Source of the DNA: Thoreauomyces humboldtii
Taxonomy: Eukaryota; Chytridiomycota; Chytridiomycetes; Spizellomycetales; Powellomycetaceae
Direction: 5' to 3'
NCBI GenBank assembly: GCA_027596035.1
Contig: JADGJA010000064.1
Coordinates: 1 to 51,299, forward strand
DNA: 51,299 nt
Positions 1 through 11,965 of this stretch are shown piece by piece. Under the pieces are notes generated by a model that was given only the letters and a program-made list of their open reading frames with translations, searched no databases and had not been told where the DNA came from. Both the position numbers and the translations under genes were made by a program. The stretch's first letter is position 1. Each line of letters starts with the position of its first letter.

Positions 1-62
1 CCCCCCCGCGTACATTCCCCAACAACCCCGAGCTCCTCGTTGCGCTCTCGTCTCGTCAAGCT

Positions 63-2191
63 ATGCCCGCAGAAGCACAGGTCGCACCTCCACGTCGCTT
101 GGCAGTCCTCTACGCCTACAATGGCACCCAGTTCCAAGGCCTCGAAAGGTAAACTTCCAAGCGAAAACGGGTCACTCTTCATACCGGAAGGCGCGGCGGT
201 TGACGGTTGTGCATTTGTCACACTCCGCTTTCCCTCACTCAGGACCAAGGGTCTGAAAACCATCGAGGGAAGCCTCCTCAGTGCCATCGCCTCCGTCCTT
301 GGCGAGTCTGACCCAAGCAAGCGAGTTTCGGTATGTGTGTGTGGGTATCCTGGTTATTGCCTGACCCGACCCCAGGACGGCTGACAGTTCGTTCGACTCT
401 TCTGCAGCTTGTCAACATCAGTCGAGCTTCCACTACAGAAATGGGAGAGCACGCCGCACGACAGGTCCTCTCGCTCGAGGTCCACGGCGCAGACGGCTCG
501 TCTCCCGTACCCACTCCGTCCAATCTCACGCCGCTTCTGCCAGACTCCATCAAGGTGTTCGAGGTCATCCTCCTCAACACCTCCTTCTCCGCTCGCAGGA
601 CTTGCGACACCCGCTGCTACGAGTACCTGGTCCCGGTGCGTTTCACGGAAGAAATCTTGGGTACATCAGCGTCCCAATGCTGACGCATCGCTTTTCACTG
701 CAGACGTATGTCCTTGCCCCTCCTCCTCAGGAGACTCACTACAGCTACCCTCCCGTCACGGACGAGGAGTTCGAGGAGCAGTGGCCCGAGAACGAAAACC
801 TCGGTCCTCCTGGCGGCCTTTTCAAGACCATCAAGCGTGGAATGTCGATCAAGCGCACAAACACCCAGCGCGGCACCGTGACCCGCGGAAAGAGTCTCAG
901 CCGTAATCCCAGTCGCCGCGTCCCTGAACCCCAGGTGTATGAGCCTGCCCGTCGCTCGGGGTCGATCCCCGCCATGCCCCAGCGCAACAGGTCGTACCCC
1001 GAACCGAACAGGCAGCAGCACCCGACCGAGGAGGCCCCAAAGAAGAAAGGTGGATTCATGGGCTTTTTCCAAACTCTCGCTCGCGGGCGTACAAAGGCTC
1101 GTCCCGTCTCGGATGACCAGGACGATCAAACCTCTTCCACTCTTACGCGCAGGGGTCAGGGGCTCGCGTCCGCAGCATCCTACTCCTCCCCTTCCCTTCC
1201 ACTGAAGGACCCTCAGTTTTCAACATCGGCCCCCAACGAGGACGATTTCGGCATGATGGCGACCCTCAAACGGTCCGTCTCGCGTCGATCCCGTCGTGAC
1301 CCGGAGCTTGACTCGCTGAAGGGAGAATCGAACGGAAACGAAGCCTCTGCTCACCCCGAGGCTCAATACTTTGACCCTCTCAACCTCACCGCCAACACCG
1401 AGGAGGAGCTCTCGCTCATCCGTCAGTACCGCGTGACCCGCGATCAGATCAAGGGCATGAACCACATCGTTAGCATCTTCAACGGGACCCACAACTGGCA
1501 CAACTACATCCCCGGAGCAAAGTACGAGGACTCGCGCTGCTACATGCGTATCCTCAACATCGACGTCTCGGAGCCCGAGATCCACTTCGGCATGGAGTGG
1601 GTCCGCATCAAGATCCAGGCGAAGGCCTTCGCTCGCTACCAAGTCCGAAAGATGATCGCCATGATGATCATGGTGCTTAGAACCAACACCCCGAGGTCCG
1701 TGGTTGCGAACTCGTTCGGTGTCACCAACATCGACATCCCTGAAGCACCAGGAATGTTCCTCATCCTCGACGAACCCATGTACGACACATTCAACTCGGA
1801 CTGCGAGAGGAGAGGAGATCCAAAGGGTATCCACTTTCCTCAGCACACGGTAGGCCTCATGCAAAGTGCTTTTCTTGACACCGTTTTCCATCCTCACTCC
1901 GCTCATCCACGTTTGTTTTCCCTTTTCTCGTTTTCTCAGGACCAGGTGACCGACTTCCGACACCGACAGATCCACGACGCCGTCTACCGAGCCGAGCTCG
2001 AGTCCATGAAGTTCGCCGAGTGGACCCGCAATCTCGACTCGTACTCTTTCTTGTACACATATTACCTCAACCAACGCGGTGTCGTCGTTCCGCAGACCCA
2101 CTTCATCTCCAAGCGAGCGGTGGACCTCGAGAACGAAAAGCTCGAGCGAGAGCGTCGCGCAAAAGCTAGCGATCTCTTTGTTCAGGAGTAG
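63..2191 (+). CDS. PUS1/TruA-family tRNA pseudouridine synthase-like protein, catalytic Asp replaced by Glu
   Basis: Five exons (63-148, 243-330, 408-635, 704-1849, 1940-2191) join in frame to 599 residues. The family converts uridine to pseudouridine in tRNA and other RNAs. Seen: the N-terminal strand LYAYNGTQFQGLER, then TKGLKTIEG, the ARRTCDTRCYEYLVP segment, GMNHIVSIFNGTHNWHNY, and the C-terminal AKAFARYQVRKMIAMMI, in the usual PUS1 order. The family's catalytic loop (R/T-T-D-K-G-V-x-A) reads STTEMGEHAARQ here, so Glu69 sits where the nucleophilic Asp is expected. About 170 residues of basic, Ser/Pro-rich sequence are inserted between the two halves of the catalytic domain. The last intron (1850-1939) has no stop and is a multiple of three, so a retained form is possible. 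The start is the first ATG directly before the conserved strand. The fold is well supported; activity is doubtful. Confidence 0.85.
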
Positions 2192-2875
2192 AAAGACAAC
2201 GACGAACATTCCTGCTACATATCACACACGCACACATGCACTTGTTTCCATCTCCTTATGTTTCGTATCACATCCTCCTCTATGTAACTTTCCCCGCTTA
2301 GCGACTCGTTCTCTGTCCTTCCCCGCGTACTCCCACAACATACAAAGCTTCCGTCTTCGGCCATTTTCAATACAATAGAACCTCGTCTCCCTCATATATG
2401 GCTGTGGAATCCCTGACCCTGGTCGATGACTCATGAGCTGTCCGAGATCACAGCCTTTCGGACAAAAAGACGAGGACGAAAACGCGACCGTCTGCTTTTC
2501 CCGACCTCTCGGCCCCACTTGGACATTGCACCCCACCCTCCTCGCGCGCGGGTCAGTGTAAGTGGAGGCGTTCCAGAAGGAGGAGGACGGCGAAAACTTC
2601 CAGAGAAGTTTCGGGTGTGGTCGCTGCAGGTTGCTCTCTTGAAAGTCACCTCGCTGGTTTGTTCGGGGGCCATTGGTACGTGAAAACGCGCTTTGCTTTT
2701 CCGGCATTCCTCCCAAAGTAAGTAGAACTGCTTCCGACACATGGCAAAGTATAGCGTCCCCTATATGAGGAGTGGCGGATAGCGTTGGTGCTCGTGTCTT
2801 CAGTCCTCCTGCTTTGGCTTGTGTGCTGCACGCTAACATGAATTGCGCACTTTCCCAGCTTTCAAGCGACCAGCC
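2192..2875. other. Intergenic region with probable 5' UTR intron of the next gene
   Basis: There is no supported coding sequence. The first part is the 3' flank of the pseudouridine synthase gene. Near the right end a GTAAGT donor at 2718 and a branch-like GCTAAC (2832-2837) followed by TTTCCCAG (to 2858) look like an intron in the 5' leader of the C2CD3-like gene. The splice call is an inference from consensus only. Confidence 0.4.
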
Positions 2876-5800
2876 ATGGCGGCATCACCTTCGAACCTAC
2901 CGACCCCTACTCCGACGATATCATTGCCACCGAAGCTGAAGGGCAAGGTCACCCACCTACTGCACTTCACCATCTCAAAAGTGGTCTGGACCAGCTCACC
3001 AGTGTCCGAAAACCTGACCACAACTCCCGCTAGTCCGCGCGTAAGGCTGGTGTGGTGGGGAGAAGATGGTCCCGGTACCACCTTCCATCCCTTCTGCGTT
3101 GGCTCCAGAAGCCTCGTCGAGCGCGCTACCGTCCCGTCTACCCCCTCATCATCTTCCTCGCTGCCAGTCCCGCTGCTCCGAGCAAAGACGTGGACTGGCC
3201 ACTCACCACCTTCCAGCAGCAAACTGGTCACCGTCCTGTATCCCGTCCGATGCCACAAGACGCAGCTGGCCTCCTACTTTCGCGACATGCAGCTCTTGGT
3301 CCTGCAGGTCATCGCTGACGGCAGGCTGATCGGCGAGGCATGCGTTCCGGACCTCGTAGCTTTGACGCAGGAGCCGTCTAAACCTATCAATGGGTTCTTT
3401 CCCATAGTCGAGCGGCAAAAGATAAGGCCTGGGCTGGTGATCAAAAGCGACAAGCGTCGCAAGCTCGGCGAACTTTACGTGTCTATCATGCTGGAACCGG
3501 TCGGAGCATCCACCGAAATAAGCGATGCACGTCCTGCCCTCGTGCGTCATCAGACCATGTCATCCGGTATCAGGCCTAGTGTGGACCCTGCGATACTTCA
3601 GTATCCTTCCCCGGAGGCGGACAAGCCACGTGCGATGACAGGGAAGGTTCAATCGCGTTCGTCGTCTCCGGGAGGCACCGGAGATGTGTCGATCGAATCA
3701 GCATCCCTTGCTATGCAGGCTGGACAGCTGCGCGCGACGATTCAGGGTCTGCCTGCTGACCTCGATGATGAGGGCGACATTGCTGTTGTCCACACAGACG
3801 TTACAAAAGCGGAAGGGCCGTTGGCGCGACCTCAACCTCGACCTCGTGACGGAGAGTCATCCGGAATCTTTCACAAGAGTCCCACTGTCACCACGAACGA
3901 TGCAGTTCCAAGTGGATCAACACTTCAAGGCAAACGGGGTCACGCGGATATCACTGAAACCACCCATTCAGCACGTCCAACGTTATCCTTGTCCGATGAC
4001 GACGACGATGTCGATGCCCGCATCGAGTCGGCCATCAAAAGCATCGGTGACCTCTCTCTGGACCTGGACGAGCGCCTGATTCCGGGCGCGTCTGACTCGT
4101 CCGACTCGTCCAACAGCGAGCTTCTCGAGGATGACATCCTGATCGAAGCACTGAACTCTGCAGCTGGAAAGTATTTCATTGACTCGCGGACGCGTAGATC
4201 GCGGCGTGCCCAGTACGACAAAGAAAACATGGGCGCTGAGAGCAGTGGGTCCGATCAGGAGAAAGACGAAGACGAGGCAGACCTGAGTCCGGACGAACGG
4301 AAACGCAGGGCTCTGTTCGTACGGCCAAGTAGAAACAAACAGATCCGACCTGATGTGACTAGTTCCCCACCGGCGCGACAGAAGCTCTCCGTTGATCGGC
4401 TGACGTCTCTGGGCCGTGTCAACGTGGTGAAAATCACGATAAGGAGTCTGGAGCTGTTGGCTGAGGCCAATCCCCATCCGGCATCCAACTACAACGTGCG
4501 AGTTACTCTCCCGCATGGGACCAGCAATGCATTCACCGAGTCGTCTTCTATACCTTCCAAATCGCGGCCACGCTTGACCGCTGCACGGTCAGCGAATCAG
4601 CGATCGGACCCGCCGCCTCCGCCCATGTACATCACGACCTTTGACCACGAGCAGATCTTTCCATGTACATTTGATTCGGATCTCGTAGAGCTATGGCTGA
4701 AGGAAAAGATATCGTTCGCGATACGTCAGGAGCATGGGCCACAGACTCGCAACCGGGTGGCATTCTCGGAGCGAGTCAAAGATGCGCAAAGAACTAGCGT
4801 GTGGGCTGTTGACGGTCTTCTAGCTTGTTCAGACATTGTCTTGTCCCAGTCCCTTACATGGAATGGCCGCATACCCTTGTACCAAAGCAAAGCGAGACCC
4901 ATAGCCAGCAACAAAATGAGGGCGGGTCCCTCGAAACTGCAGAATGGCCAAGGCACGTTACATGGCAAATGCGTGGGACACCTTGTTGTTGACGTCTCTC
5001 TCAAAGACGAGCGAGCACAGCCAATTGCGTCTGAGGCATCGCCTTTGCCGTTATGGAATCCTGTCAACCCGCATCCTGCTGTAAAACACGATACCCTCCA
5101 GCAACGCGCCGAAACGTTTCAGGGGCCCTGCTACTTTCATCTAACCATATCTACAGCCCGTGCCTTGGCTGTCCTGCCGAGCTTGGACACGACCGGCATG
5201 CTTCTCTACCTTGTGATTCGATTCTTCTCTTCGACAACACCCCCTGTCGAGTCACCACCCGTCGCGTTCAAATCACCGTTCGATCTGAAGACGGGTCGAT
5301 TGAACGCATCTCCAAACTTTAACTTCTCGTACACAGTCCCGCTCGCGATCACAAAGGAATTTCTCGATACCCACGGCGAAACTCCGCTGATCGCCGAGAT
5401 CTGGGTTGTGGATTCCGAGTCCGCAGACCGGACCGTGAAGACCGGGACACAAGGACATCTGTTGGACCGGGGTGCGAAACTTTTGGGATTGCTTCGACTG
5501 CCGTTCCCCCATCTGCTTCATACGTTTGCCACGGGATGGACGGAGACGAGTGGATTGAGAGATGGGTTCCCAGTCATGATCCCCGGTGCTGAGTACGCCA
5601 TCATGGACCCTTTCTCGGGATCTGCGAAAGGATGGGTCATGGCTTTCATGGCTCTGGGTACTTGGGATCAGGTCAACAAAGTACGGAAACAGGGAACCGA
5701 GAGTGAACCGTCACCGACACTGGTCGTCGAGGAAACCCCTGCCGAACCAAATCCCAGGAACAAGAAATTACCATCCAAGGACGTGGAGCACAGAGAGATT

Positions 5801-8800
5801 TCGAGCCGGAAGACCCAGAAGATCACAAAATCGTCCAAAAAGTCCGTTGCCTGTGAGATCAATGTCGCCTTCCATCGCGCGTGCGGACTTCGCGCTCTCG
5901 TCAACGGATTGCTCTCTCGATCTCGTCGAAAAAGCTACCACGCGAAAAACGAATTCACACCCATGGACTATGCTCGGGAGACTGGAACCAACGCTTACAT
6001 CCGCTTTCGACTGACGAACGATCGTCTTCCCGACGACTCCGATCGCTCCGAGGACAGCGTCGATCAGGAAGACGATGAGATCGATATCATTGAAACACCC
6101 ATCGCTGCCCAAACGTTCGTACCTGCTTGGAATCATAACATGAAACTGATTCTTCCCGCCAAAGGTCTTCTCCGCTGGATGCGGCACGGCGGAGAGGCCC
6201 GTGGAGAGATCTGGCATCGCGTGCCTCAAGAGATCGCCGACGGGGAGGAAGGAGAAGATGTACTCCTCGGCACGTTCAACGTCCCCTTGCAGAGCGTTGC
6301 GACGAGAAAACAGGGACTGCAGAACCACTGGATCACAGTCGTGGGCGAAGATGATGCGGAGGCCGCTGTCTGCCTTTCTTTGAGGATCAAGAATAGCTAT
6401 CATCTGGGCATCGATGCCAACGAAGCCTTGTCGACGACTGGCGACGCATGGTGGAGTCGTGTTGTCATTCAGATCGGAAAGGTGCTTGTCGTCAACTCGA
6501 ATTACGACGCTGCCGATGATGGTGAGATGAGCGGCGCTACTGCTTTGTATGTACGCTATAGCGTTCCGCAAACCCCAAGTGATGGCTTGGATTCGCTCAC
6601 GGACGCTGAATGGACTACGGTCTCTTCAAATCCTGTTTTGTCCGGCACGGGCCGTTCTGGCAGTATGCTCTCGGTGGACATGGCGCACGAGAATCGGCTG
6701 GACTTGCAGATGTCACCGCGAGTGATGAAATCTTTCAGCACCCGAGGGCTATCGTTCGAAGTGCTAAGCACCGCGCAAAAGACTCCACTGGCAACTGCTT
6801 CCATAGATCCGACGGAACTCATCAGGAAAGCATGCACGGCGCAGCGAAAACGCGGGAAAGCCAAGCGAGACGGATTTGAGTACGAGCCCGACGACGAGAC
6901 TTTTGTCATCGACCGATTCTGCCCTCTTATTGAGCAGGAAAGCCCGGACCTGCAAGGAGCAAAGTTGCATGTCCGTGTCCAGATTCTACCCATCTCGAAA
7001 CCGTCGGGAGCAACCAAACCGGCTGCAACAACCTTGCGGGATCCAGTCTTATCAGAAGCGCAATCCAGAACCAGTCCGACTTTTGTAAGCAAAACCGCGC
7101 CAAGCAAAGAGATTCCTCAGATTTCCATCGATATCACCGTCGAAAAAGCTATACAACTCCCGCTGGTAACAGATCCTTTAGCCGAATACCTGCCATCTCC
7201 GTTCCTCCCTCGCGATGCCCCTCAACTGGCCCCTCCCAACGCATTCGTAACTTTCGAGTGGGACCAAACGCCTTCGACGGCATCCGAACTGCGAACCCCC
7301 GTCATACCCGCACAGAGCTGTCCAGCCTGGCAGCACGCCATCACTGTGTACCAGGAAAAGACCGAAGCTGGACTGAAGTCTCTGAAAAGTGGAAAGCACG
7401 TTTTGTTCAAAGTGTGGCATCTGGCCGAAGCAACCAGATCTTCGGGTCTCCGATCGCAGGATTCGGCAGGACCTGAATTGATTGGCGTCGCTACAGTCGA
7501 TCTCGCTGGACTCTTTGGAGGCCTCAAGGAAATCTATGGATGGTATCCGGTGTTGGATTCACGCAACTCACCAAAAGGTCAACTTCTCGTCCGTGTGCTC
7601 CCTCAGGAAAACGTCGCTGCGGTTTTGCGGGAGATGACCGGCAAGCCTAGCTACGAATCCATCGGTCGTGGGTCGCGAGGTCGACGGCCGCTCAAAGACC
7701 TCTGCGCTACGTCTCCATCTACCGTTCACGTCCCGGCTGTGGCAATAGCTATGCCCAAACCTGAGCGTCAGGCAGATGCAGGTCCCGCGAATAATTTCAT
7801 GAAGTCATCCCTCTTCGCAGCCGCGGCGTCCACAGCGAGCCAGACCTCCAATGCACAGAGTGTCGACACGTGGGTCTGGACCGGCGTGACGTGGGAACAT
7901 CGGCATGTAGATGTGCAGCGAGCCGGCGATTTCACCAACTCTGAAGCTGTAGTGCGGCCGAGTCAACGTCATTCCGAGCCTTCCACGGTCGTCGGCGTCC
8001 CCAATTCTTCTGAAGAGGGACATCCGGCTAGCTTCCGCTGCACTGTTCGACAGGATGCTAATGAGCAGGACAGTCTCAAGACGAGCTTCCGACGTGACAT
8101 GGAAAAACTCGAGGTCATGAACAAGGAGCTGCGGCAGCGAGCAGACTTGATGGAACTTCCACCCACACCGCTGAACATGCATGTAGATCCTGCTCACCGG
8201 AGCGGCAGTCCCACGCCACCACCTCGTCATTTCAAGCTCAGCCGTCGAAGGTCGTCTGCAAAGTACTTTTCTCCTCCCACCGATTCACCTTGCGAGGTGC
8301 ATCATGCTTTGCAGACTCCCCCAAAGACGGATAGTCCTGCTCTTCACAAGTTGCCCAATACGGCTTCGCCTATACCTGAGCGAGCCACCAATGTACAGGC
8401 ACATTCATCATCGCCCACACCCGTGTCAGGGCAATCTCCTTCAAGCAAGTTCTGGAAGGATGATGTCTTCGAGAACTCAGACGGAAGTCCCTCCGCCGTA
8501 GAAGCTGGAGAACTCCGCATCAGCCACCTTGGAGCGATGGATCCTAGGATCGGCGAATTGTTGACTAATCCTTCCCCAGCGCGGTCGCCGTTATCCCAGC
8601 CTGAGCGACATGTGAAAGATATGGATGACACCGCCTCAGAATCTCGTCACCACCGGGCCACTTTACCAGGACTAGCTGCGGAGGGGCCATCCGAGCAGCC
8701 TACCCAGCCTCGCGACAGTACCTTGCCAAGCTCCGCCAAATCTGCCCAACGGGCACCCTCCCCGCTCAGTCATATGCCAACCTCAGACATCCTGCTTCGA

Positions 8801-9835
8801 CTCAATTCAGCCCAGCAAAGCACCGATCATAACCACGTGGTACGCGGTCGTTAATGCAACTGCTTTGTCGATGCTCTATTAAATCTGTTGATCTAGATAA
8901 CGTCAAACGAAGCCGACAGGACCTGGAGCACGTTGACGAGTCGGCTGGATGCCTTGCATGCTGAGGTCAACCAGAGTCAAAACCACTATCCCGATGACTT
9001 CGAAAGCGAGGATGATGAGGACGCGTCCCATCGAAGCCAGAATTCCGACGATGGACAATTGGCAAGTGATGTCGAAGAAACGTCCACCATCAGCCCCATA
9101 CCCCCATTGCGTGTCGAAAGCGATGATGGATCCGACGACGACCAGGACGACCCCGCCCGTGTTCGCCTGGCTCCGGCTCCAAGTCGGACGGAGAGAACTG
9201 CCTACGAGCCTGAAAGCACGTCGTCGGAAGAGGACGATCCACCACCGCCAAGACGGCAATCATCTCCCCCATCGATCCGTCTCGCAAAGCCGTCAGCCAT
9301 CAAGTCCACCCTCACCTTCGGGACCACGGAAAACGATTCCACCACCAGCGACGACGACGAGATGTACAGTCTGCCCGCATACAAGCGCATGGTCGAGACA
9401 GCGGCAGCAGCAGCAAACTCCCCACCCAACAAGCCGAAACCCCGGGAACCTTCCTTTCGACAGCTGGGCTCCCGTCCGACCAGTCTACCACCGAGGATCC
9501 CAGCCGCGGACCGGATGGTCGCTCAAGCAGCCTACGATCCGTTCGGGGTGCGTCCCGCCGGCGGTGCGCGCGTCGGATGGAAGGTGGCACGGGATTCGTC
9601 CGACACGGACGATCCCGGCGGCGAGGCGGACGCTCGGCGACGGAGGAGACGACGGGCAGACGAGTCGTCGAGGGTGGTGGGACCCGAGAGCGGTGGTCCG
9701 TCTGGGGACAGGACGGGAGATTGGAGGTCTCAGCTCAGCGCTAGGACGGCAGCTCTCGATCGAGACCGTCAGGAGCGTATGAAGCAGATCTTCGGACGTC
9801 CCGTGGATTCGGTCGACTCCATCACGTCCCCTTAG
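2876..9835 (+). CDS. C2CD3-like multi-C2-domain centriolar protein
   Basis: Two exons (2876-8839, 8897-9835) give 2300 residues. The 57-nt intron is phase 0, and skipping it would end the protein at the stop at 8852. ATG 2876 has a good context (CCAGCCATGG) and precedes the conserved N-terminus. Seen: an N-terminal C2CD3-type module (about residues 17-205) with VRLVWWGEDG, a YFRDMQLLVLQVI segment and KLGELYVSIMLEPVG. C2-like modules follow near residues 515-720, 750-940 (with AIMDPFSGSAKGWVMAFMAL), 990-1180 (with TFVPAWNHNMKLILP), 1195-1370 and 1415-1577. The C-terminal 700 residues are largely disordered, Ser/Pro/Asp/Arg-rich, with a short coiled-coil-like stretch near 1740. Animal C2CD3 acts at the distal centriole in elongation and appendage assembly. 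By inference this copy serves a basal body. It is unlike synaptotagmin or E-Syt proteins, having no membrane segment. Confidence 0.8.
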
Positions 9836-10234
9836 GGTGCGCGAAAGGCGTTAAGCGAAAGAAATGTAGATAACAATTCTTCTCTTTATACATCATCACT
9901 TATATCATGTCTATTCATTTGTCGGCTTCTCCCATTTAAAACCTCAGCGAGTGAGAAAGCTGTCGAGCCGGGGAAAGAGTCCCAGGAAGATCTGGAGGAA
10001 GATCGCATGATCAAGACTATGAGGCCTTCCCGTGTCGAGCGGATTCTGCATCGAAAGGAGTTGACGATGCTCTCATCCGACACTCTTGCCTGTCATCGGG
10101 TTGAAAGGACGTAGTGGCGATAAATAGGGGTATGATGGGATCGTGGGTGTCAAGGTCGGTGTTGCTGCTGATGTTGCAGTTGGCGGGTGTTGTTAAGGCT
10201 GAGGCGATCAATTCGCCTTGGTTCGGATTCGAGT
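9836..10234. other. Intergenic region, no gene seen
   Basis: AT-richer 3' flank of the C2CD3-like gene. No conserved frame, RNA gene or clear repeat was recognised. Confidence 0.5.
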
Positions 10235-10848
10235 TCACAAAGTGTCTAGGTCTCGGTCGTGGTCGGGTTCGAAATGGGTTTTCGGAATGATGGATGGAAA
10301 CGGAGGGTCCTTCTTGCGGCTACTGGACGTCGGGCTCGACTTCCTTGCTCCCTCATTGCTTTCGTTCTCCTCTTGGTTCTTATCATCTCTCGTCTCCTCA
10401 CTCTTTTGTCCCGCATGTTCACCATCATCGACGTCGTGCTTCTCGACTACGACTTCCTCCCCGACAGGAGCATCCAGACTGTGACGTTGCCTGAAAGAAT
10501 CCTTCTTCACGTCCGTCGGGAACGCAGAGAGTTGCTCATCAGTGCCTAGCCTGTCCACATCTGTCGATTCGAGCACTCCGAACGCGATTCTTGGTTCTTG
10601 GGGACTGAGGGTTCTGTTCAGACATCGACGCTCGGCCCGTTCAGACGTCGGCACGGGAGGAGTCTTGTCGGTCGCTCAACAGCAAACACGAAAGAATAAA
10701 TTGACGAATCCACTACGAAGGTTTTACCTTTGTTGCGGTAGTTGGTGCGCTTTTGATGTTTTGGGCGGTTGGGCTGAGTTCCGATGGTGTTGCTGCTGAA
10801 GCACGGCGGCGGCTGTTCGTTTGGCAATGGCGGCGGCAAGGGCGGCAT
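10235..10848 (-). CDS. Hypothetical low-complexity protein
   Basis: A tentative two-exon model on the minus strand: 10848-10728, then 10674-10235, with a 53-nt GTAAAA...TTGAG intron. It gives 186 residues in frame. The first exon is Pro-rich (MPPLPPPLPNEQPPP). The second is charged and Ser/Glu/Asp/Lys-rich and looks intrinsically disordered. No domain is recognised. Another acceptor (ACAAG, 11 nt further on) would join a different upstream frame, so the N-terminus is uncertain. The gene would be divergent from the MsrA gene about 250 bp away. Support is the long biased open frame plus a workable splice, not homology. Confidence 0.4.
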
Positions 10849-11100
10849 TCACAGCGGCCGCCCTGTCGTCTTGCGATACATGGCATTTCCTAAGCCTCGA
10901 AAAGACTTTTAAATGCAGAGTGGGTCGAGATGCGAGCGGTTGTGCGATGCGTCCGAAACGCGACCATAGCAGCCCATTTCTCCACGAGTCCACATCTGGA
11001 CTAATGGAATTACTTGTTCCAGCGCGGCAGAATCCCTTCACTCCGCCTCATCACCGATCCCCCTTTTGACAAATCCCCCTACTGCTACATTCCAGATCGC

Positions 11101-11965
11101 ATGAGCAACCTCGCAACCACGAGTACAGGAAGAGCTGCTGCCTTGTTCCTTCCTCGTCCCACCATCTCGCCACACTCCTCACGCATCACTGCCATCGCTC
11201 GTCACTTCAACAACCCCCAGCTTTCCTCCACACACGCCAGAACGATGGGCTCGACTTCCTCGGCTGCTTCCGGAACTGGATTCGCACCTTCCGAGACTCA
11301 CTCCCTTGCCACCTTCGGCGCAGGTTGCTTCTGGGGAGTGGAGCACTCGTTCAAGAAGAAGTTTGGCTCCGACGTTGCCCTCCTGGTCGGATATGCTGGT
11401 GGTGAGGCCAACATCGGACATGCCGCGCAGGTTGGGTCAAAAGAACCTGTCACTGACTCGTCAGCTTGTCTTAGGTGCTTCGGAGCAACCCTCGTACCGG
11501 CAGGTGTGCACCGGGACCACGAACCACGCCGAGGTTCTCCAAGTCCAGTTCGACGAGAAGAAGATCAGATACACGGATCTGCTAGACTTCTTGTTCGTTG
11601 ATCCATACACATCCTTCTCCTTCTACCTTTTGCCAATGTCGCTGACGCAGCTCATCTCCCACAGCTTCCGCATGCACGATCCCACCACAAAGAACCGTCA
11701 AGGCGGCGACGCCGGCACGCAATATCGATCTGCCATCTTCTATTCCACCCCGGAACACCAAAAGCTCGCGGAAGCCGCCGTTCGTGACCTTCAGCATCAC
11801 TTTGGAACCAATCAGATCTCCACGACGATCGAACCTCTGACCGTCTTCTGGAACGCGGAGGAGTATCATCAGAAATACCTCGACAAGAACCCAAACGGAT
11901 ACGAGTGTCCGACCCACTTTGAGCGATCCTGGGATCGGATCCATGAGATCTTTGGTGGAAAGTAA
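11101..11965 (+). CDS. msrA: Peptide methionine-S-sulfoxide reductase A
   Basis: Three exons (11101-11401, 11475-11592, 11665-11965) give 239 residues. MsrA reduces methionine-S-sulfoxide in proteins, using thioredoxin. Seen: the catalytic GAGCFWGVE with Cys76, GYAGG joined across intron 1 to QPSYRQVCTGTTNHAEV, DFFFRMHDPTT restored across intron 2, GTQYRSAIFY and the C-terminal EEYHQKYLDKNPNGY. Both introns fall where skipping them would break conserved blocks. The first ATG adds 48 Arg/Ser/Thr-rich, acid-free residues resembling a mitochondrial presequence. A second in-frame ATG at 11245 gives a cytosolic-length enzyme. Two isoforms from one gene are therefore plausible. Confidence 0.93.

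Noticed and set aside
1220..2209. 329-codon minus-strand frame
   Set aside because: Antisense shadow of the PUS1-like coding exons; no family resemblance and Val/Asp-biased composition.
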